Shown here piece after piece: positions 53,607 through 63,884 of a stretch of 64,000 nt of DNA. Under the pieces are notes generated by a model that had not been told where the DNA came from, ran no database searches, and saw only the letters and a program-made list of their open reading frames with translations. The translations under genes and the position numbers were made by a program. This DNA is from Palleronia pontilimi (lineage in GTDB: Bacteria; Pseudomonadota; Alphaproteobacteria; Rhodobacterales; Rhodobacteraceae), in the NCBI RefSeq assembly GCF_016412875.1, contig NZ_JAEKPD010000015.1, positions 1 to 64,000 on the forward strand, given 5' to 3'. The first letter of the stretch is position 1, and each line of letters starts with the position of its first letter.

Positions 53607-53842
53607 CGCACTGTCCTCGGTTTGACCATTTTGCGCACTTAGAACACGGCTCGGGCGGACTTCCAAACGGATTGGCGCTATAATCCGAGCAGCGCGCGGG
53701 AAAAGGGGAATGTGTGATCACAGCAATCAAAGGCGTGATCACAAAATGCCTGTTCGCCGATCACACCCTGAGGGTATTGCCATCGGCAGGCCGCTCACAG
53801 TTAGCCGAGGTTTCGCGCCACCGCTGCGGCATGATACGTTTC
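53607..53842. other. gene-free spacer upstream of sucC
   Basis: No gene is apparent in this 236-bp interval. It holds the 5' side of sucC and the 3' side of the frameshifted glycosyltransferase, and shows a lower GC stretch with TGTGATCACAGCAATCAAAG (53712-53731). Its TGTGATCACA part (53712-53721) is a perfect palindrome that could be an operator. A second TGATCACA lies about 20 bp further on (53733-53740). Confidence 0.4.
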
Positions 53843-54621
53843 CTACAACTTCGCATAGGTCTCGTAGGCGTCGGGGTCGCGCTGCCACAGCTCCACCAGG
53901 TGCGCTTGCGACGGGATGTCTCCGCCGCGCTGGAACACCCGGATATCCTGGGCCTTGGGGCCGTGGAAATGGATGATCCGCGCGTCGGGATCGGTGCCCC
54001 AATAGGGCTTCCAGTTGTTTTCGAGCGGCAGGTCCGAATAGGCCAGGCGCCGCAACCTGTTGCCACGGGATCGACTGAAAAATGCGTTGAAACTTCCCTG
54101 GTCGTGCGGTGGATAGCGAAAATCCGTCGCCAGGCGCGCGCGGATCTGTCTGGTGAAAGCCGCTGTCGCTTGCGCAGGGCTGGGATGTTCATGACCAGGA
54201 CGCCGCTGTTGAAGGCGCGGCGCTCGTCGCGGTCGCTTTCGGGCGCCGCCGCAAGCTGCCGGGGCGGCGACGGAACCGTGGGCGGGCCCAGGAACATCAC
54301 ATCCGTGCCGGTGTAAAGGACCAGGTCGTCGTCGCGCTCCAGCAGCGGAATATCGACGCGCAGCCAGTGTCCGATGAAGGTCTCCAAAGCGTCGCCATAA
54401 CCCACGCGCAACGCATCCTCGAACGACGGTCGGTGACGGATCACGGTGACACCCAGCCTGTCGAGGATATTCAGGTGGTCGGGCGCGTCGCCGGAATAGA
54501 CGCAATGGGGCTCTAGGTCAGTGTTCTCGCGGGCCGAGCCGACCGCCGCCGCGACTTGGGGCAGAGAGTTCCGGAAGCCCTGGGCGTTGAGGCAAAAATA
54601 CCATTTCCGCACCATGCCCAA
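53843..54621 (-). pseudogene. glycosyltransferase (GT8-like), split by a frameshift
   Basis: One protein is encoded in two frames. The N-terminal half (MGMVRKWYFCLNAQGF... to NSGVLVMNIPALRKR) reads in one frame. It contains LVLYTGTDVMFLG, a DxD-type metal motif, and NSGVLVMN. The C-terminal half (FRYPPHDQGSFNAFF...LENNWKPYWGTDPDARIIHFHGPKAQD) reads in another and matches the DQ-plus-IIHFxG ending of GT8-like enzymes. The switch lies between about 54145 and 54175. Total length is 779 bp, not divisible by three. It is either a real pseudogene or a sequencing indel. It sits between mdh and sucC. Confidence 0.8.
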
Positions 54622-54636
54622 GGCTTGCCCGGTCGA

Positions 54637-56515
<1,879 letters not shown>

Positions 56516-56889
56516 CGGTATTTTCCCTTCAGATGGGCGCGACATTCTGGCGCGCTTCATCAGCAATACGCAGACCGAACGCGCTTTGTTCCGGACTATG
56601 ATGCAACCAGCTGGATCGCGCCGACGCGCTGTCGCCGAAAGGCGAAAAATGTCCTATGAAAAAGACTTAGGGAACTTTTCTGGAACCGACCGCAGCCGCG
56701 ACTCCGGCCGTCCGGCTCGCCGGTATCCCGAAGGGCGCTAAGGGTCGGGCGCGGCGACTCTCTGGAGGAGTGATTGGCATTTCGCTCGGGGCGGCGGATG
56801 TAGCGCCGTAGCCCCGGGCGCACTTTTTTGGTCCTGACCTCCATGCCCCTAATCGTGACCGACGGCGGCCTGGTCTGAACAGGTCTGGC
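56516..56889. other. 374-bp intergenic region with a terminator-like hairpin
   Basis: No gene is supported. On the plus strand a hairpin (CTCGGGGCGGCG ... CGCCGTAGCCCCGGG, about 56790-56825) is followed by GCGCACTTTTTT. There is no plus-strand gene before it. A small RNA ending there is therefore possible, and I treat it as a finding, not a call. The stretch just upstream of the PRC-barrel gene is AT-rich. Confidence 0.4.
56567..56592 (-). promoter_or_regulatory. possible EcfG-type stress promoter of the PRC-barrel gene
   Basis: On the minus strand GGAAC (56592-56588) is followed after 17 bp by CGTA (56570-56567). The general-stress sigma factor EcfG of alphaproteobacteria prefers GGAAC-N16/17-CGTT, so the last base differs. 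It would start transcription about 45 nt before the ATG. Confidence 0.3.
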
Positions 56890-57204
56890 CTAGGCCGGGT
56901 CGCCCTGCGGCGGCAAGGCGTCGGCCGTCAGCTCGAAACTCTGGCCCGACGCGACGATGCAGCTGATGCCCGACGGCGCGGTCACGATCACCGTCCAGGA
57001 TCCCGACGGCGCGGCGAAGGTTTCGACGACCTGGTTGTTGGCGGCCAGGCCGATGGACTGGCGCGATTCCGAGAACTCGGATGCGAGCTTTTCCAGCACC
57101 AGGTCCCGCGGCGCGCAATTGCTGCGCGCATGGGCCGGCCGCAGCACCATGGTCACGGCGATGGTGGCAAGAAACAGGGTCAGGACAATCTGCGATCTGG
57201 TCAT
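56890..57204 (-). CDS. small secreted protein of unknown function
   Basis: The 104-residue precursor has a signal peptide (IVLTLFLATIAVTMVLRPAHA). The mature domain, of about 80 residues, contains two cysteines (SNCAP, ISCIVA) and alternating hydrophobic strands (VVETFAAPSGSWTVIVTAPSG). It is probably periplasmic. Similar small exported proteins are widespread in Rhodobacteraceae without a known role. I used the ATG at 57204, which begins the signal peptide, not the longer frame. Confidence 0.72.
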   Translation of the reverse strand: MTRSQIVLTLFLATIAVTMVLRPAHARSNCAPRDLVLEKLASEFSESRQSIGLAANNQVVETFAAPSGSWTVIVTAPSGISCIVASGQSFELTADALPPQGDPA

Positions 57205-57381
57205 GTGGCATACTCCGGGGAAGGGCAGGTTAGGCCCGGAAGCGTGCGCCCAGCCTAGCAAAATGAGGTTAAGCGACCGTTCGCAGGCAATATTCTGCAT
57301 CGCGGCGAAAACCGGGTTGCGAAATCGATCCGATCCGTGGTCTGTGGCGACAGATTATTACCCCAGCTACGGGAGTGTCCC

Positions 57382-58236
57382 ATGACCTCTGTCCTTCGCC
57401 CCTGGCGCTCGGTTCTCTACATCCCCGGCTCGAAAGAGCGCGCGCTGGAAAAGGCGCGCGGGCTCGACGTGGATGCGATCATCTTCGACCTGGAAGATGC
57501 AGTGGCGCCGGGCGAGAAGGCCGCCGCGCGGGCCACCTTGGCCGACGCGCTGGCGCAGGGCGGCTACGGCAGCCGGGCACGGCTGGTGCGCGTCAACGGC
57601 GGCGACACGCCCTGGGGCGCGGACGACCTGGCGGCGACGATGGACATGGCGCCCGACGCGATCCTTCTGCCCAAGGTCGACTCGGCGGCGCAGGTGGCGG
57701 CGGTGGCCGCGCAGCTCGACGCGCATCCGGGCTGCGGCGACGTGGCGATCTGGGCGATGATGGAAACCACGCGCGGCGTCTTCAACGCGGCCGAGATCGC
57801 GCAGGCCCCGCGCATGGGTGGCTTCATCATGGGCACCAACGATTTGGCGGCGGAACTGGGATGTGACACCGGCGGCGACCGGATGCCGCTGATGATGGCG
57901 CTGCAGACCTGCCTGGCCGCCGCGCGCATGGGCGGCATTCCCTGCGTCGACGGCGTGTTCAACGCGTTCAAGGACGACGACGGCCTGCGCGCCGAATGCC
58001 AGCAGGGCCGAGCGCTTGGCATGGACGGCAAGACGCTGATCCACCCCGCGCAGGTGGCGATCTGCAACGAGGTCTTCAGCCCGTCCGAAGCCGAAATAGA
58101 CACTGCGAAACGCCAGATCGAAGCCTTCGAGCGGGCCGAGGCAGACGGGCAGGGCGTCGCCGTCCTGGACGGCAAGATCGTCGAGAATCTGCACGTGGCA
58201 ACGGCCCGCAAGGTGCTGGCCAAGGCGGGGGCGTAG
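57382..58236 (+). CDS. mcl2: (3S)-malyl-CoA thioesterase / CoA-ester lyase family
   Basis: The 284-residue protein is a CitE/HpcH-fold enzyme. It has RSVLYIPGSKERALEKARGLDVDAIIFDLEDAVAPGEK (metal and CoA contacts), AILLPKVDS, and the magnesium Glu/Asp residues in MMETTRGVFNAAEIA and GTNDLAAELGC. Gene order (followed by nnrU-like, DUF1737, mch and sdh) matches what I recall of the R. sphaeroides locus where this gene is the (3S)-malyl-CoA thioesterase of the ethylmalonyl-CoA pathway. Malyl-CoA lyase is the alternative from sequence family alone; the context favours the thioesterase. Confidence 0.82.
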   Translation: MTSVLRPWRSVLYIPGSKERALEKARGLDVDAIIFDLEDAVAPGEKAAARATLADALAQGGYGSRARLVRVNGGDTPWGADDLAATMDMAPDAILLPKVDSAAQVAAVAAQLDAHPGCGDVAIWAMMETTRGVFNAAEIAQAPRMGGFIMGTNDLAAELGCDTGGDRMPLMMALQTCLAAARMGGIPCVDGVFNAFKDDDGLRAECQQGRALGMDGKTLIHPAQVAICNEVFSPSEAEIDTAKRQIEAFERAEADGQGVAVLDGKIVENLHVATARKVLAKAGA

Positions 58237-58239
58237 GCC

Positions 58240-58800
58240 ATGGCGCTGCTGATCGTCGGACTGGCGCTGTGGGTCGCGGCCCATGTCTTCAAACGGGTGG
58301 CTCCCGACACCCGCGCCGCGCTGACCCAGAAGATGGGCCAGGCGTCGAAGGGCGTGTTCGCCGCCGTGCTGGTGGCGTCGGTGGTCCTGATCGTGCTGGG
58401 CTATCGCGCGGCGCCCTTCGTGCCGCTCTACACGCCGCCCGTATGGGGTGTGCACGTGGTGGACCTGGGCATGATCTTCGCCATCGCCCTGTTCGGGCTG
58501 GGCAGCTCCAAGTCGAACCTTCGTGGCCTGACGCGGCATCCGCAATTGTGGGGCTTCACGCTCTGGTCGGTGCTGCATTTGCTGGTCAACGGCGACCTCG
58601 CCTCGGCCATCATGTGGGGCACCTTCATCGTCTGGGCACTGGCCGAGATGCAGCTCATAAACTGGCGCGAGCCCGACTGGGTGCCCTACCAGGGCGGCTC
58701 GACCAAGGGCACGGTGCGCCTGCTGGTCATCTCGCTCGTGCTGTACGCAATCATTTCGGCCGTGCACGCCTGGCTGGGCGTCTGGCCTTTCCCGGGATAA
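58240..58800 (+). CDS. NnrU-family membrane protein
   Basis: The 186-residue protein has about five hydrophobic helices with the NnrU motifs FKRVAPDTRAALTQKMG, RAAPFVPLYTPP and RHPQLWGFTLWSVLHLLVNGDLASAIMWGTF. NnrU was first seen near denitrification genes, and the family may bind haem or isomerise lipid-like substrates. Here it stands 3 bp behind mcl2 and 5 bp ahead of the DUF1737 gene, so it is certainly part of this operon. Function here is unknown. Confidence 0.87.
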   Translation: MALLIVGLALWVAAHVFKRVAPDTRAALTQKMGQASKGVFAAVLVASVVLIVLGYRAAPFVPLYTPPVWGVHVVDLGMIFAIALFGLGSSKSNLRGLTRHPQLWGFTLWSVLHLLVNGDLASAIMWGTFIVWALAEMQLINWREPDWVPYQGGSTKGTVRLLVISLVLYAIISAVHAWLGVWPFPG

Positions 58801-58805
58801 GCCAA

Positions 58806-59006
58806 ATGATCTATCGACTTCTGACCGGCGACGACAATTCCGCCTTTTGCCACAAGGTGTCCCAGGCGCTGTCGAACGGCTGGAGCCTTCACGGCGCTCC
58901 GTCCTATGCCTTCGATGCAGGCCACGGGGTCATGCGCTGCGCCCAGGCGGTCACCAAGGAAATCGACATTCCCTATTCGCCCGAGATGAAACTGGGGGAT
59001 CAATGA
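58806..59006 (+). CDS. DUF1737 small protein
   Basis: The 66-residue protein (YRLLTGDDNSAFCHKVSQALSNGWSLHGAPSYAFDAGHGVMRCAQAVTK) matches the DUF1737 pattern, in which CHKVxxALxxGWxLxGxP is conserved. It is soluble and has no signal peptide. Its last codons overlap the start of mch (ATGA), showing coupling. The function is unknown. Confidence 0.85.
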   Translation: MIYRLLTGDDNSAFCHKVSQALSNGWSLHGAPSYAFDAGHGVMRCAQAVTKEIDIPYSPEMKLGDQ

Positions 59007-60034
59007 GCTCCAAGACCAACCCGGGCCGCTTCTTCGAGGATTACAAGGTCGGCCAGGTGATCCGCCACGCGGTGCCGCGCACTTTGGGGCAGGGCGAGCG
59101 CGCCCTTTACCACGCGCTTTATCCCGCGCGGGGGGCGCTTTATTCGTCGGATGCCTTCGCGGCGTCCTGCGGCCTGCACGGCGCACCGCTCGACGACCTG
59201 ATCGCGTTTCATACGGTGTTCGGCAAGACCGTGCCGGACGTGTCGCTGAACGCCGTGGCGAACCTGGGCTATGCCGAGGGACGCTGGCTCGCGCCGGTCT
59301 GGCCGGGCGATACGCTGGCATCGACAAGCGAAGTGATCGGGCTGAAGCAGAACTCGAACGGCAAGACCGGCGTGGTCTGGGTCCGCACCACGGGCCGCAA
59401 CCAGCACGGCACGGACGTGCTGAGCTACGTGCGCTGGGTCATGGTGCGCAAGCGCGACGCCGCAGCGCCCGCGCCCGAGACCGTCGTCCCGCAGCTGAGC
59501 GATGCCGTCGCGCCGGGCGACCTGGTGATCCCCAAGGGTCTTTATTTCACCGGCTACGATTTCGAGCTGGCGGGCGAGCCGCATCGCCTGGGCGACTACC
59601 GGCCCGGCGAGGTGATCCACCATGTCGACGGCGTCACGATCGAGGAAGCCGAGCACATGCTGGCCACGCGCCTGTGGCAGAACACCGCCAAGGTGCATTT
59701 CGACGCGACCCATCGCCCGGACGGCAAGCGGCTGATCTATGGCGGGCACGTGATCAGCCTGGCCCGCGCGCTCTCCTTCAACGGGCTGGCCAACGCGCAG
59801 ATGATCGTGGGGCTGAACGCGGGCGCCCACGCAAACCCCTGTTTCGCGGGCGACACGGTGCGCGCCTGGTCCGAGGTGCTGGATACCGCGAAGACCTCGG
59901 CCCCCGGCGTCGGTGCGATCCGTCTGCGGCTGGTGGCGACCAAGGGTGATGGCGAGGGGCTGAAGGACGGTGCGGGCAAATACCTGCCCCATGTCCTTCT
60001 GGATCTCGACTACTGGGCGCTCATGCCCGTCTGA
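59003..60034 (+). CDS. mch: mesaconyl-CoA hydratase (beta-methylmalyl-CoA dehydratase)
   Basis: This enzyme hydrates mesaconyl-CoA to beta-methylmalyl-CoA in the ethylmalonyl-CoA pathway, which replaces the glyoxylate cycle for growth on acetate in many Rhodobacterales. The 343-residue protein is a double hot-dog MaoC-like enzyme. It begins with GRFFEDYKVGQVIRHAVPRTLGQGERALYHALYPARGALYSSD and contains the hydratase catalytic region in NTAKVHFDATHRPDGKRLIYGGHVISLARALSFNG. It overlaps the DUF1737 gene. The other pathway enzymes (ccr, ecm, mcd) are not in this window. Confidence 0.9.
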   Translation: MSSKTNPGRFFEDYKVGQVIRHAVPRTLGQGERALYHALYPARGALYSSDAFAASCGLHGAPLDDLIAFHTVFGKTVPDVSLNAVANLGYAEGRWLAPVWPGDTLASTSEVIGLKQNSNGKTGVVWVRTTGRNQHGTDVLSYVRWVMVRKRDAAAPAPETVVPQLSDAVAPGDLVIPKGLYFTGYDFELAGEPHRLGDYRPGEVIHHVDGVTIEEAEHMLATRLWQNTAKVHFDATHRPDGKRLIYGGHVISLARALSFNGLANAQMIVGLNAGAHANPCFAGDTVRAWSEVLDTAKTSAPGVGAIRLRLVATKGDGEGLKDGAGKYLPHVLLDLDYWALMPV

Positions 60035-60048
60035 GAGCGGCGGGATCC

Positions 60049-60070
60049 AGGTATTTGGAGAAAGGTGAAG
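60049..60070 (+). repeat. dispersed intergenic repeat, copy 5
   Basis: AGGTATTT-N(7)-GGTGAAG, a slightly diverged copy (GG for GA) of the element found at four other intergenic places. It begins 15 bp after the mch stop. Confidence 0.6.
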
Positions 60071-60167
60071 CAGGCGTGCCGCGCCCCAAGGGGACGTGCC
60101 GCGCGTGTCGAAGCGCGCCAATCGCCCGGTTCGCGGCCATTGCGGCGAAATACCCCGGCCGTGGGCC

Positions 60168-60195
60168 GTGACAGTCCCGCCAAATGCGTTAGAAC
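60168..60195 (+). promoter_or_regulatory. candidate sdh operon promoter
   Basis: GTGACA (60168-60173) and TTAGAA (60189-60194) or TAGAAC (60190-60195), about 15-16 bp apart, about 60 bp before the sdhC ATG. They lie in the 216-bp gap that separates the mch gene from sdhC. Confidence 0.35.
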
Positions 60196-60250
60196 AGGTG
60201 CAGACCCGCCGGGAAAGCCGCCCGGGCCAGACACCATTGAAGGAGAGCCC

Positions 60251-60634
60251 ATGGCCGACGTGAACCGTGGAAACCGACCGCTGAGCCCGCATATCCAGAT
60301 CTATCGCCCGCAGCTGAACTCGATCACTTCGATCCTGACCCGGATCACCGGCAACGGCCTGATCGTCGGCGGTTTGCTGGTCACCTGGTGGCTGCTGGCG
60401 GCAGCATCCGGGCCCGAAGCGTTCGCGACCGCGAACGGTGTTCTGACCTCGTGGTTCGGCGATCTGGTCATGTTCCTGTCGCTTTGGGCGCTGTGGTATC
60501 ACACGCTGGCCGGGGTGCGGCATCTGATCTGGGATACGGGCCACGGCCTTGACCTGCCCACCGCCGAAAAGCTGGGCTGGGCCTGCGTTGGCGGCTCGGT
60601 CGCCCTGACCATCCTGACCGCCCTGATCGTCTGA
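60251..60634 (+). CDS. sdhC: succinate dehydrogenase cytochrome b556 subunit
   Basis: SdhC anchors complex II and helps bind haem b and ubiquinone. The 127 residues carry three membrane helices, the N-terminal RPLSPHIQIYRPQLNSITSILTRITG motif (quinone site) and the haem His84 in WYHTLAGVRHLIWD. AAGGAGA precedes the ATG. It is the first gene of the sdhCDA...B operon. Confidence 0.95.
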   Translation: MADVNRGNRPLSPHIQIYRPQLNSITSILTRITGNGLIVGGLLVTWWLLAAASGPEAFATANGVLTSWFGDLVMFLSLWALWYHTLAGVRHLIWDTGHGLDLPTAEKLGWACVGGSVALTILTALIV

Positions 60635-60646
60635 GGAGGCTGATCC

Positions 60647-61018
60647 ATGTCCTACATGACCGACCGCAAGCGCGCCGAAGGCCTGGGATCCGCCAAGTCC
60701 GGCACCGACCATTTCTGGGCCATGACGAAAAGCTCGGTGGGCCTGCTGATCTTGGTGCCGCTGTTCATCTTCACCTTCGGCTCGGCGCTGGGCGGCACCT
60801 ATGAAGAGGTCGTCGCCTACTACTCGAAGCCCTTCCCGGCCATCGTCGCCGGTCTGACCTTCGTCGTCGGCTGGGTCCACTTCAAGTCCGGCGCCCAGAC
60901 GATGATCGAGGATTATTCCCACGGCACCGCGCGCCACGTGGCGATCATCGCCGTGACCTGTATCTCATACGCTGCCATCGCCGCCGGGCTCTTTGCCCTG
61001 GTGCAGCTGGCGCTTTAA
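60647..61018 (+). CDS. sdhD: succinate dehydrogenase hydrophobic anchor subunit
   Basis: The 123-residue protein has three helices with the SdhD segments [39 protein letters not shown] and [20 protein letters not shown], which contain the second haem ligand and a quinone-site Tyr. It sits 12 bp after sdhC and 19 bp before sdhA. Confidence 0.95.
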   Translation: MSYMTDRKRAEGLGSAKSGTDHFWAMTKSSVGLLILVPLFIFTFGSALGGTYEEVVAYYSKPFPAIVAGLTFVVGWVHFKSGAQTMIEDYSHGTARHVAIIAVTCISYAAIAAGLFALVQLAL

Positions 61019-61037
61019 CTCCGAAAGGGCCTTTCGC

Positions 61038-62840
61038 ATGGCTGCTTACGATTACACGACCCATGAATACGACGCCATCGTGGTGGGCGCGGGCGGATCG
61101 GGCCTGCGCGCCACGCTGGGCCTGGCCGAACAGGGCCTGCGCACCGCCTGCATCACCAAGGTGTTCCCGACCCGCAGCCACACGGTGGCCGCACAGGGCG
61201 GCATCGCGGCCAGCCTTGGCAACATGGGCGACGACCACTGGCAGTGGCACATGTACGACACCGTGAAGGGCAGCGACTGGCTGGGCGACACGGATGCCAT
61301 GGAATACCTGGCCCGCGAGGCCCCGAAGGCGGTCTACGAGCTGGAGCATTACGGCGTGCCCTTCAGCCGGACCGAGGACGGCAAGATCTACCAGCGCCCC
61401 TTCGGCGGCCACACCACCAAGTTCGGCGAGGGGCCCCCGGTGCAGCGCACCTGTGCCGCCGCCGACCGGACCGGCCACGCGATCCTGCATACGCTCTATG
61501 GTCAGTCGCTGAAGAACGACGCCGAGTTCTATATCGAATACTTCGCCATCGACCTGATCATGTCCGAAGACGGCGTGTGCCAGGGCGTCGTGGCCTGGTG
61601 CCTGGAAGACGGCACCATGCATGTCTTCAACGCCAAGCAGACGGTGCTGGCGACGGGCGGTTACGGCCGCGCCTATTTCAGCGCCACGTCCGCGCATACC
61701 TGCACCGGTGACGGCGGTGGCATGGTGGCGCGCCAAGGCCTGCCGCTGCAGGACATGGAATTCGTGCAGTTCCACCCCACCGGCATCTACGGCGCGGGTT
61801 GCCTGATCACCGAAGGCGCGCGGGGCGAGGGCGGATACCTCACCAACTCGGAAGGCGAGCGGTTCATGGAGCGCTACGCGCCGACCTACAAGGATCTGGC
61901 GTCGCGCGACGTGGTCAGCCGCTGCATGACCATGGAAATCCGCGAAGGCCGCGGCGTGGGCAAGGATGGCGATCACATCCACCTGAACCTGAACCACCTG
62001 CCGAAAGAGGCGCTGCACGAGCGCCTGCCGGGCATCAGCGAATCCGCCCGGATCTTCGCCGGCGTGGACGTAACGAAAGAGCCGATCCCGGTCCTGCCCA
62101 CCGTGCACTACAACATGGGCGGCATCCCCACGAACTATATGGGCGAGGTGCTGAACCCGACCGAAAGCGACCCCGACCGCATCGTGCCCGGCCTGATGGC
62201 CGTGGGCGAAGCGGGCTGCGCGTCGGTCCACGGCGCCAACCGGCTGGGATCGAACTCGCTGATCGACCTGGTGGTCTTCGGCCGCGCCGCCGCGATCCAG
62301 GCGGGCAAGACCGTGGACCGCGAAGGCGCGAACCCCAAGCTGAACCAGTCCAGCGTCGACGCCGCCTTTGACCGGTTCGACGGGCTGCGCCATGCCAAGG
62401 GCGACACCTCGACCGCCGAGCTGCGGCTCGAGATGCAGAAGACCATGCAGCAGGACGCCGCCGTGTTCCGCGCCGACGACACCCTGGCCGAGGGCGTGGA
62501 GAAGATGGAAAAGGTGGCCGACAAGCTGGACAATATCAGCGTCACCGACCGCAGCCTGATCTGGAACAGCGACCTGATGGAAACGCTGGAGCTGACCAAC
62601 CTGATGCCCAACGCGCTGGCCACCATCGTCAGCGCCGAGGCGCGTAAGGAAAGCCGCGGCGCCCACGCCCAGGAAGACCATCCCGACCGCGACGATGAGA
62701 ACTGGCGCAAGCACACGCTGGCCTACGTCAATGGCGGCGTGCGGCTGGACTATCGCCCGGTGCACCTGAACCCGCTTCTGGGCCACAACGAAGGCGGCAT
62801 CGACCTGGACAAGATCAAGCCCAAGACGCGGGTCTACTGA
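61038..62840 (+). CDS. sdhA: succinate dehydrogenase flavoprotein subunit
   Basis: SdhA oxidises succinate to fumarate and passes electrons to the iron-sulfur subunit. The 600-residue protein has the FAD motif [22 protein letters not shown] and the covalent FAD histidine H48 in [19 protein letters not shown]. The active-site region [23 protein letters not shown] and late [17 protein letters not shown] are also present. Length and order are standard. It is followed not by sdhB but by three small genes. Confidence 0.97.
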   Translation: MAAYDYTTHEYDAIVVGAGGSGLRATLGLAEQGLRTACITKVFPTRSHTVAAQGGIAASLGNMGDDHWQWHMYDTVKGSDWLGDTDAMEYLAREAPKAVYELEHYGVPFSRTEDGKIYQRPFGGHTTKFGEGPPVQRTCAAADRTGHAILHTLYGQSLKNDAEFYIEYFAIDLIMSEDGVCQGVVAWCLEDGTMHVFNAKQTVLATGGYGRAYFSATSAHTCTGDGGGMVARQGLPLQDMEFVQFHPTGIYGAGCLITEGARGEGGYLTNSEGERFMERYAPTYKDLASRDVVSRCMTMEIREGRGVGKDGDHIHLNLNHLPKEALHERLPGISESARIFAGVDVTKEPIPVLPTVHYNMGGIPTNYMGEVLNPTESDPDRIVPGLMAVGEAGCASVHGANRLGSNSLIDLVVFGRAAAIQAGKTVDREGANPKLNQSSVDAAFDRFDGLRHAKGDTSTAELRLEMQKTMQQDAAVFRADDTLAEGVEKMEKVADKLDNISVTDRSLIWNSDLMETLELTNLMPNALATIVSAEARKESRGAHAQEDHPDRDDENWRKHTLAYVNGGVRLDYRPVHLNPLLGHNEGGIDLDKIKPKTRVY

Positions 62841-62934
62841 GCAGGGGCGCGCATTCGGGTTTGGTGATCCGGGCGCGCCGCGCTACCCTTCGCGGGATCG
62901 GTCGCGCGTGAGGGCCGCCAGACAGGAGACTGAA

Positions 62935-63273
62935 ATGCTTAAATATCTTTCCGCAATGGCGCTATGCGCTGTCGCAGCTCCCGCGCTTGCGGGCGGGTGG
63001 ACCGGCGGCGCAGAGGGCACCGCAAGCTATCCGCTTTGTTCGGACCTGGCAGCGCGGGGCACGCCCGTGGTTGCTGGCCAGTCCTGCATCGACGCCAACG
63101 GCAACCTCGTCGTCACTGCAAACGATGTCGGCTTCATGCAGACCCAGGTCCTGGAAGTGGGTCGCAACGGCATTCTGTGCCCCTATCCCTATCGTCCCTC
63201 GGACAGCGTGTTCGTCAACGGATCGGGCTACCTGATAAAGGACGCCGTCCGCGCCCGCCTGGGATGTCTGTGA
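62935..63273 (+). CDS. small secreted protein, sdh-operon insert 1
   Basis: The 112-residue precursor has a signal peptide (MLKYLSAMALCAVAAPALA). The mature part has four cysteines (PLCSD, QSCIDANGN, ILCPYP, LGCL) that could form two disulfides. I do not recognise a family. The ATG at 62935 begins the signal peptide after AGGAGA. Its stop overlaps the start of the next gene, so the two are coupled. Confidence 0.75.
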   Translation: MLKYLSAMALCAVAAPALAGGWTGGAEGTASYPLCSDLAARGTPVVAGQSCIDANGNLVVTANDVGFMQTQVLEVGRNGILCPYPYRPSDSVFVNGSGYLIKDAVRARLGCL

Positions 63274-63545
63274 TCGCGCGCACCGCCTTCATCGGACTGG
63301 CCGCCCTGGCGGCCTGCGGTCCGCCGTCGCCCGAAGCGATCGCCCGGGCCTGCGCGGACCGGGCCCGCGCTGCTGCCGGGCCGCAAGGCAGCGTCGGCGT
63401 GGGCATCGGCTCGGGCGGCGTTGCGACCGACCTGGAAGTGTCGGTCACCGGCGATTTCCTGCGCGGGCGCGACCCGCAGCAGGTCTATGACGAGTGCATC
63501 GCCGGTCGCACCCAGGTCGGTGCACGCATAGCGGTGTCTCGCTGA
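63264..63545 (+). CDS. small lipoprotein, sdh-operon insert 2
   Basis: The 93-residue precursor has a lipobox (LAALAAC, Cys18). A short domain with GSVGVGIGSGGVATDLEVSVTGDFLRGRDPQQVYDECI follows, including one pair of later cysteines. It overlaps the preceding gene by 10 bp and touches the next (TGATG). The family is unknown. Confidence 0.72.
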   Translation: MSVIARTAFIGLAALAACGPPSPEAIARACADRARAAAGPQGSVGVGIGSGGVATDLEVSVTGDFLRGRDPQQVYDECIAGRTQVGARIAVSR

Positions 63546-63868
63546 TGCGCGCGACGCTCGTTCTTCTTGGCACGCTGGCGATCGTCGCCTGCACGCCCGC
63601 CGCGCGCGATGACGTGACGCGCTCGGCCGCGCGCAGCGTCGTCAGCCGGGTGGTGATCGACCGCTTCCCCAGTGTCCCGGTGCAGCCCGCCATCGACTGC
63701 ATCATCGACAACGCCACCACCAATGAACTCGTCGGGCTGGCGTCCGACGCGGTGCTGGGGCCGACCGCGGCCACGACCGAGACAGTATCGCGCATTGCGC
63801 AGCGCCCGCAAACCCTGCAATGCCTTGCTACCGAAGGGCTTCCCGCCCTGGTGGCCACGACCCTTTGA
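63545..63868 (+). CDS. small lipoprotein, sdh-operon insert 3
   Basis: The 107-residue precursor (MRATLVLLGTLAIVACTPAARD) has a lipobox with Cys16. The mature part is helical (TRSAARSVVSRVVIDRFPSVPVQPAIDCIIDNATTNELVGLASDAVLGPTAATTETVSRIAQRPQTLQCLA) with two cysteines. It begins within the stop of the previous gene and ends 16 bp before sdhB, so all three inserts must be cotranscribed with sdh. The function is unknown. Confidence 0.72.
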   Translation: MRATLVLLGTLAIVACTPAARDDVTRSAARSVVSRVVIDRFPSVPVQPAIDCIIDNATTNELVGLASDAVLGPTAATTETVSRIAQRPQTLQCLATEGLPALVATTL

Positions 63869-63884
63869 CCGAAACGAGGACTCC

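Noticed and set aside
60945-62786. 613-codon minus-strand open frame opposite sdhA
   Set aside because: Shadow of the SdhA coding sequence; no ribosome site or protein family.
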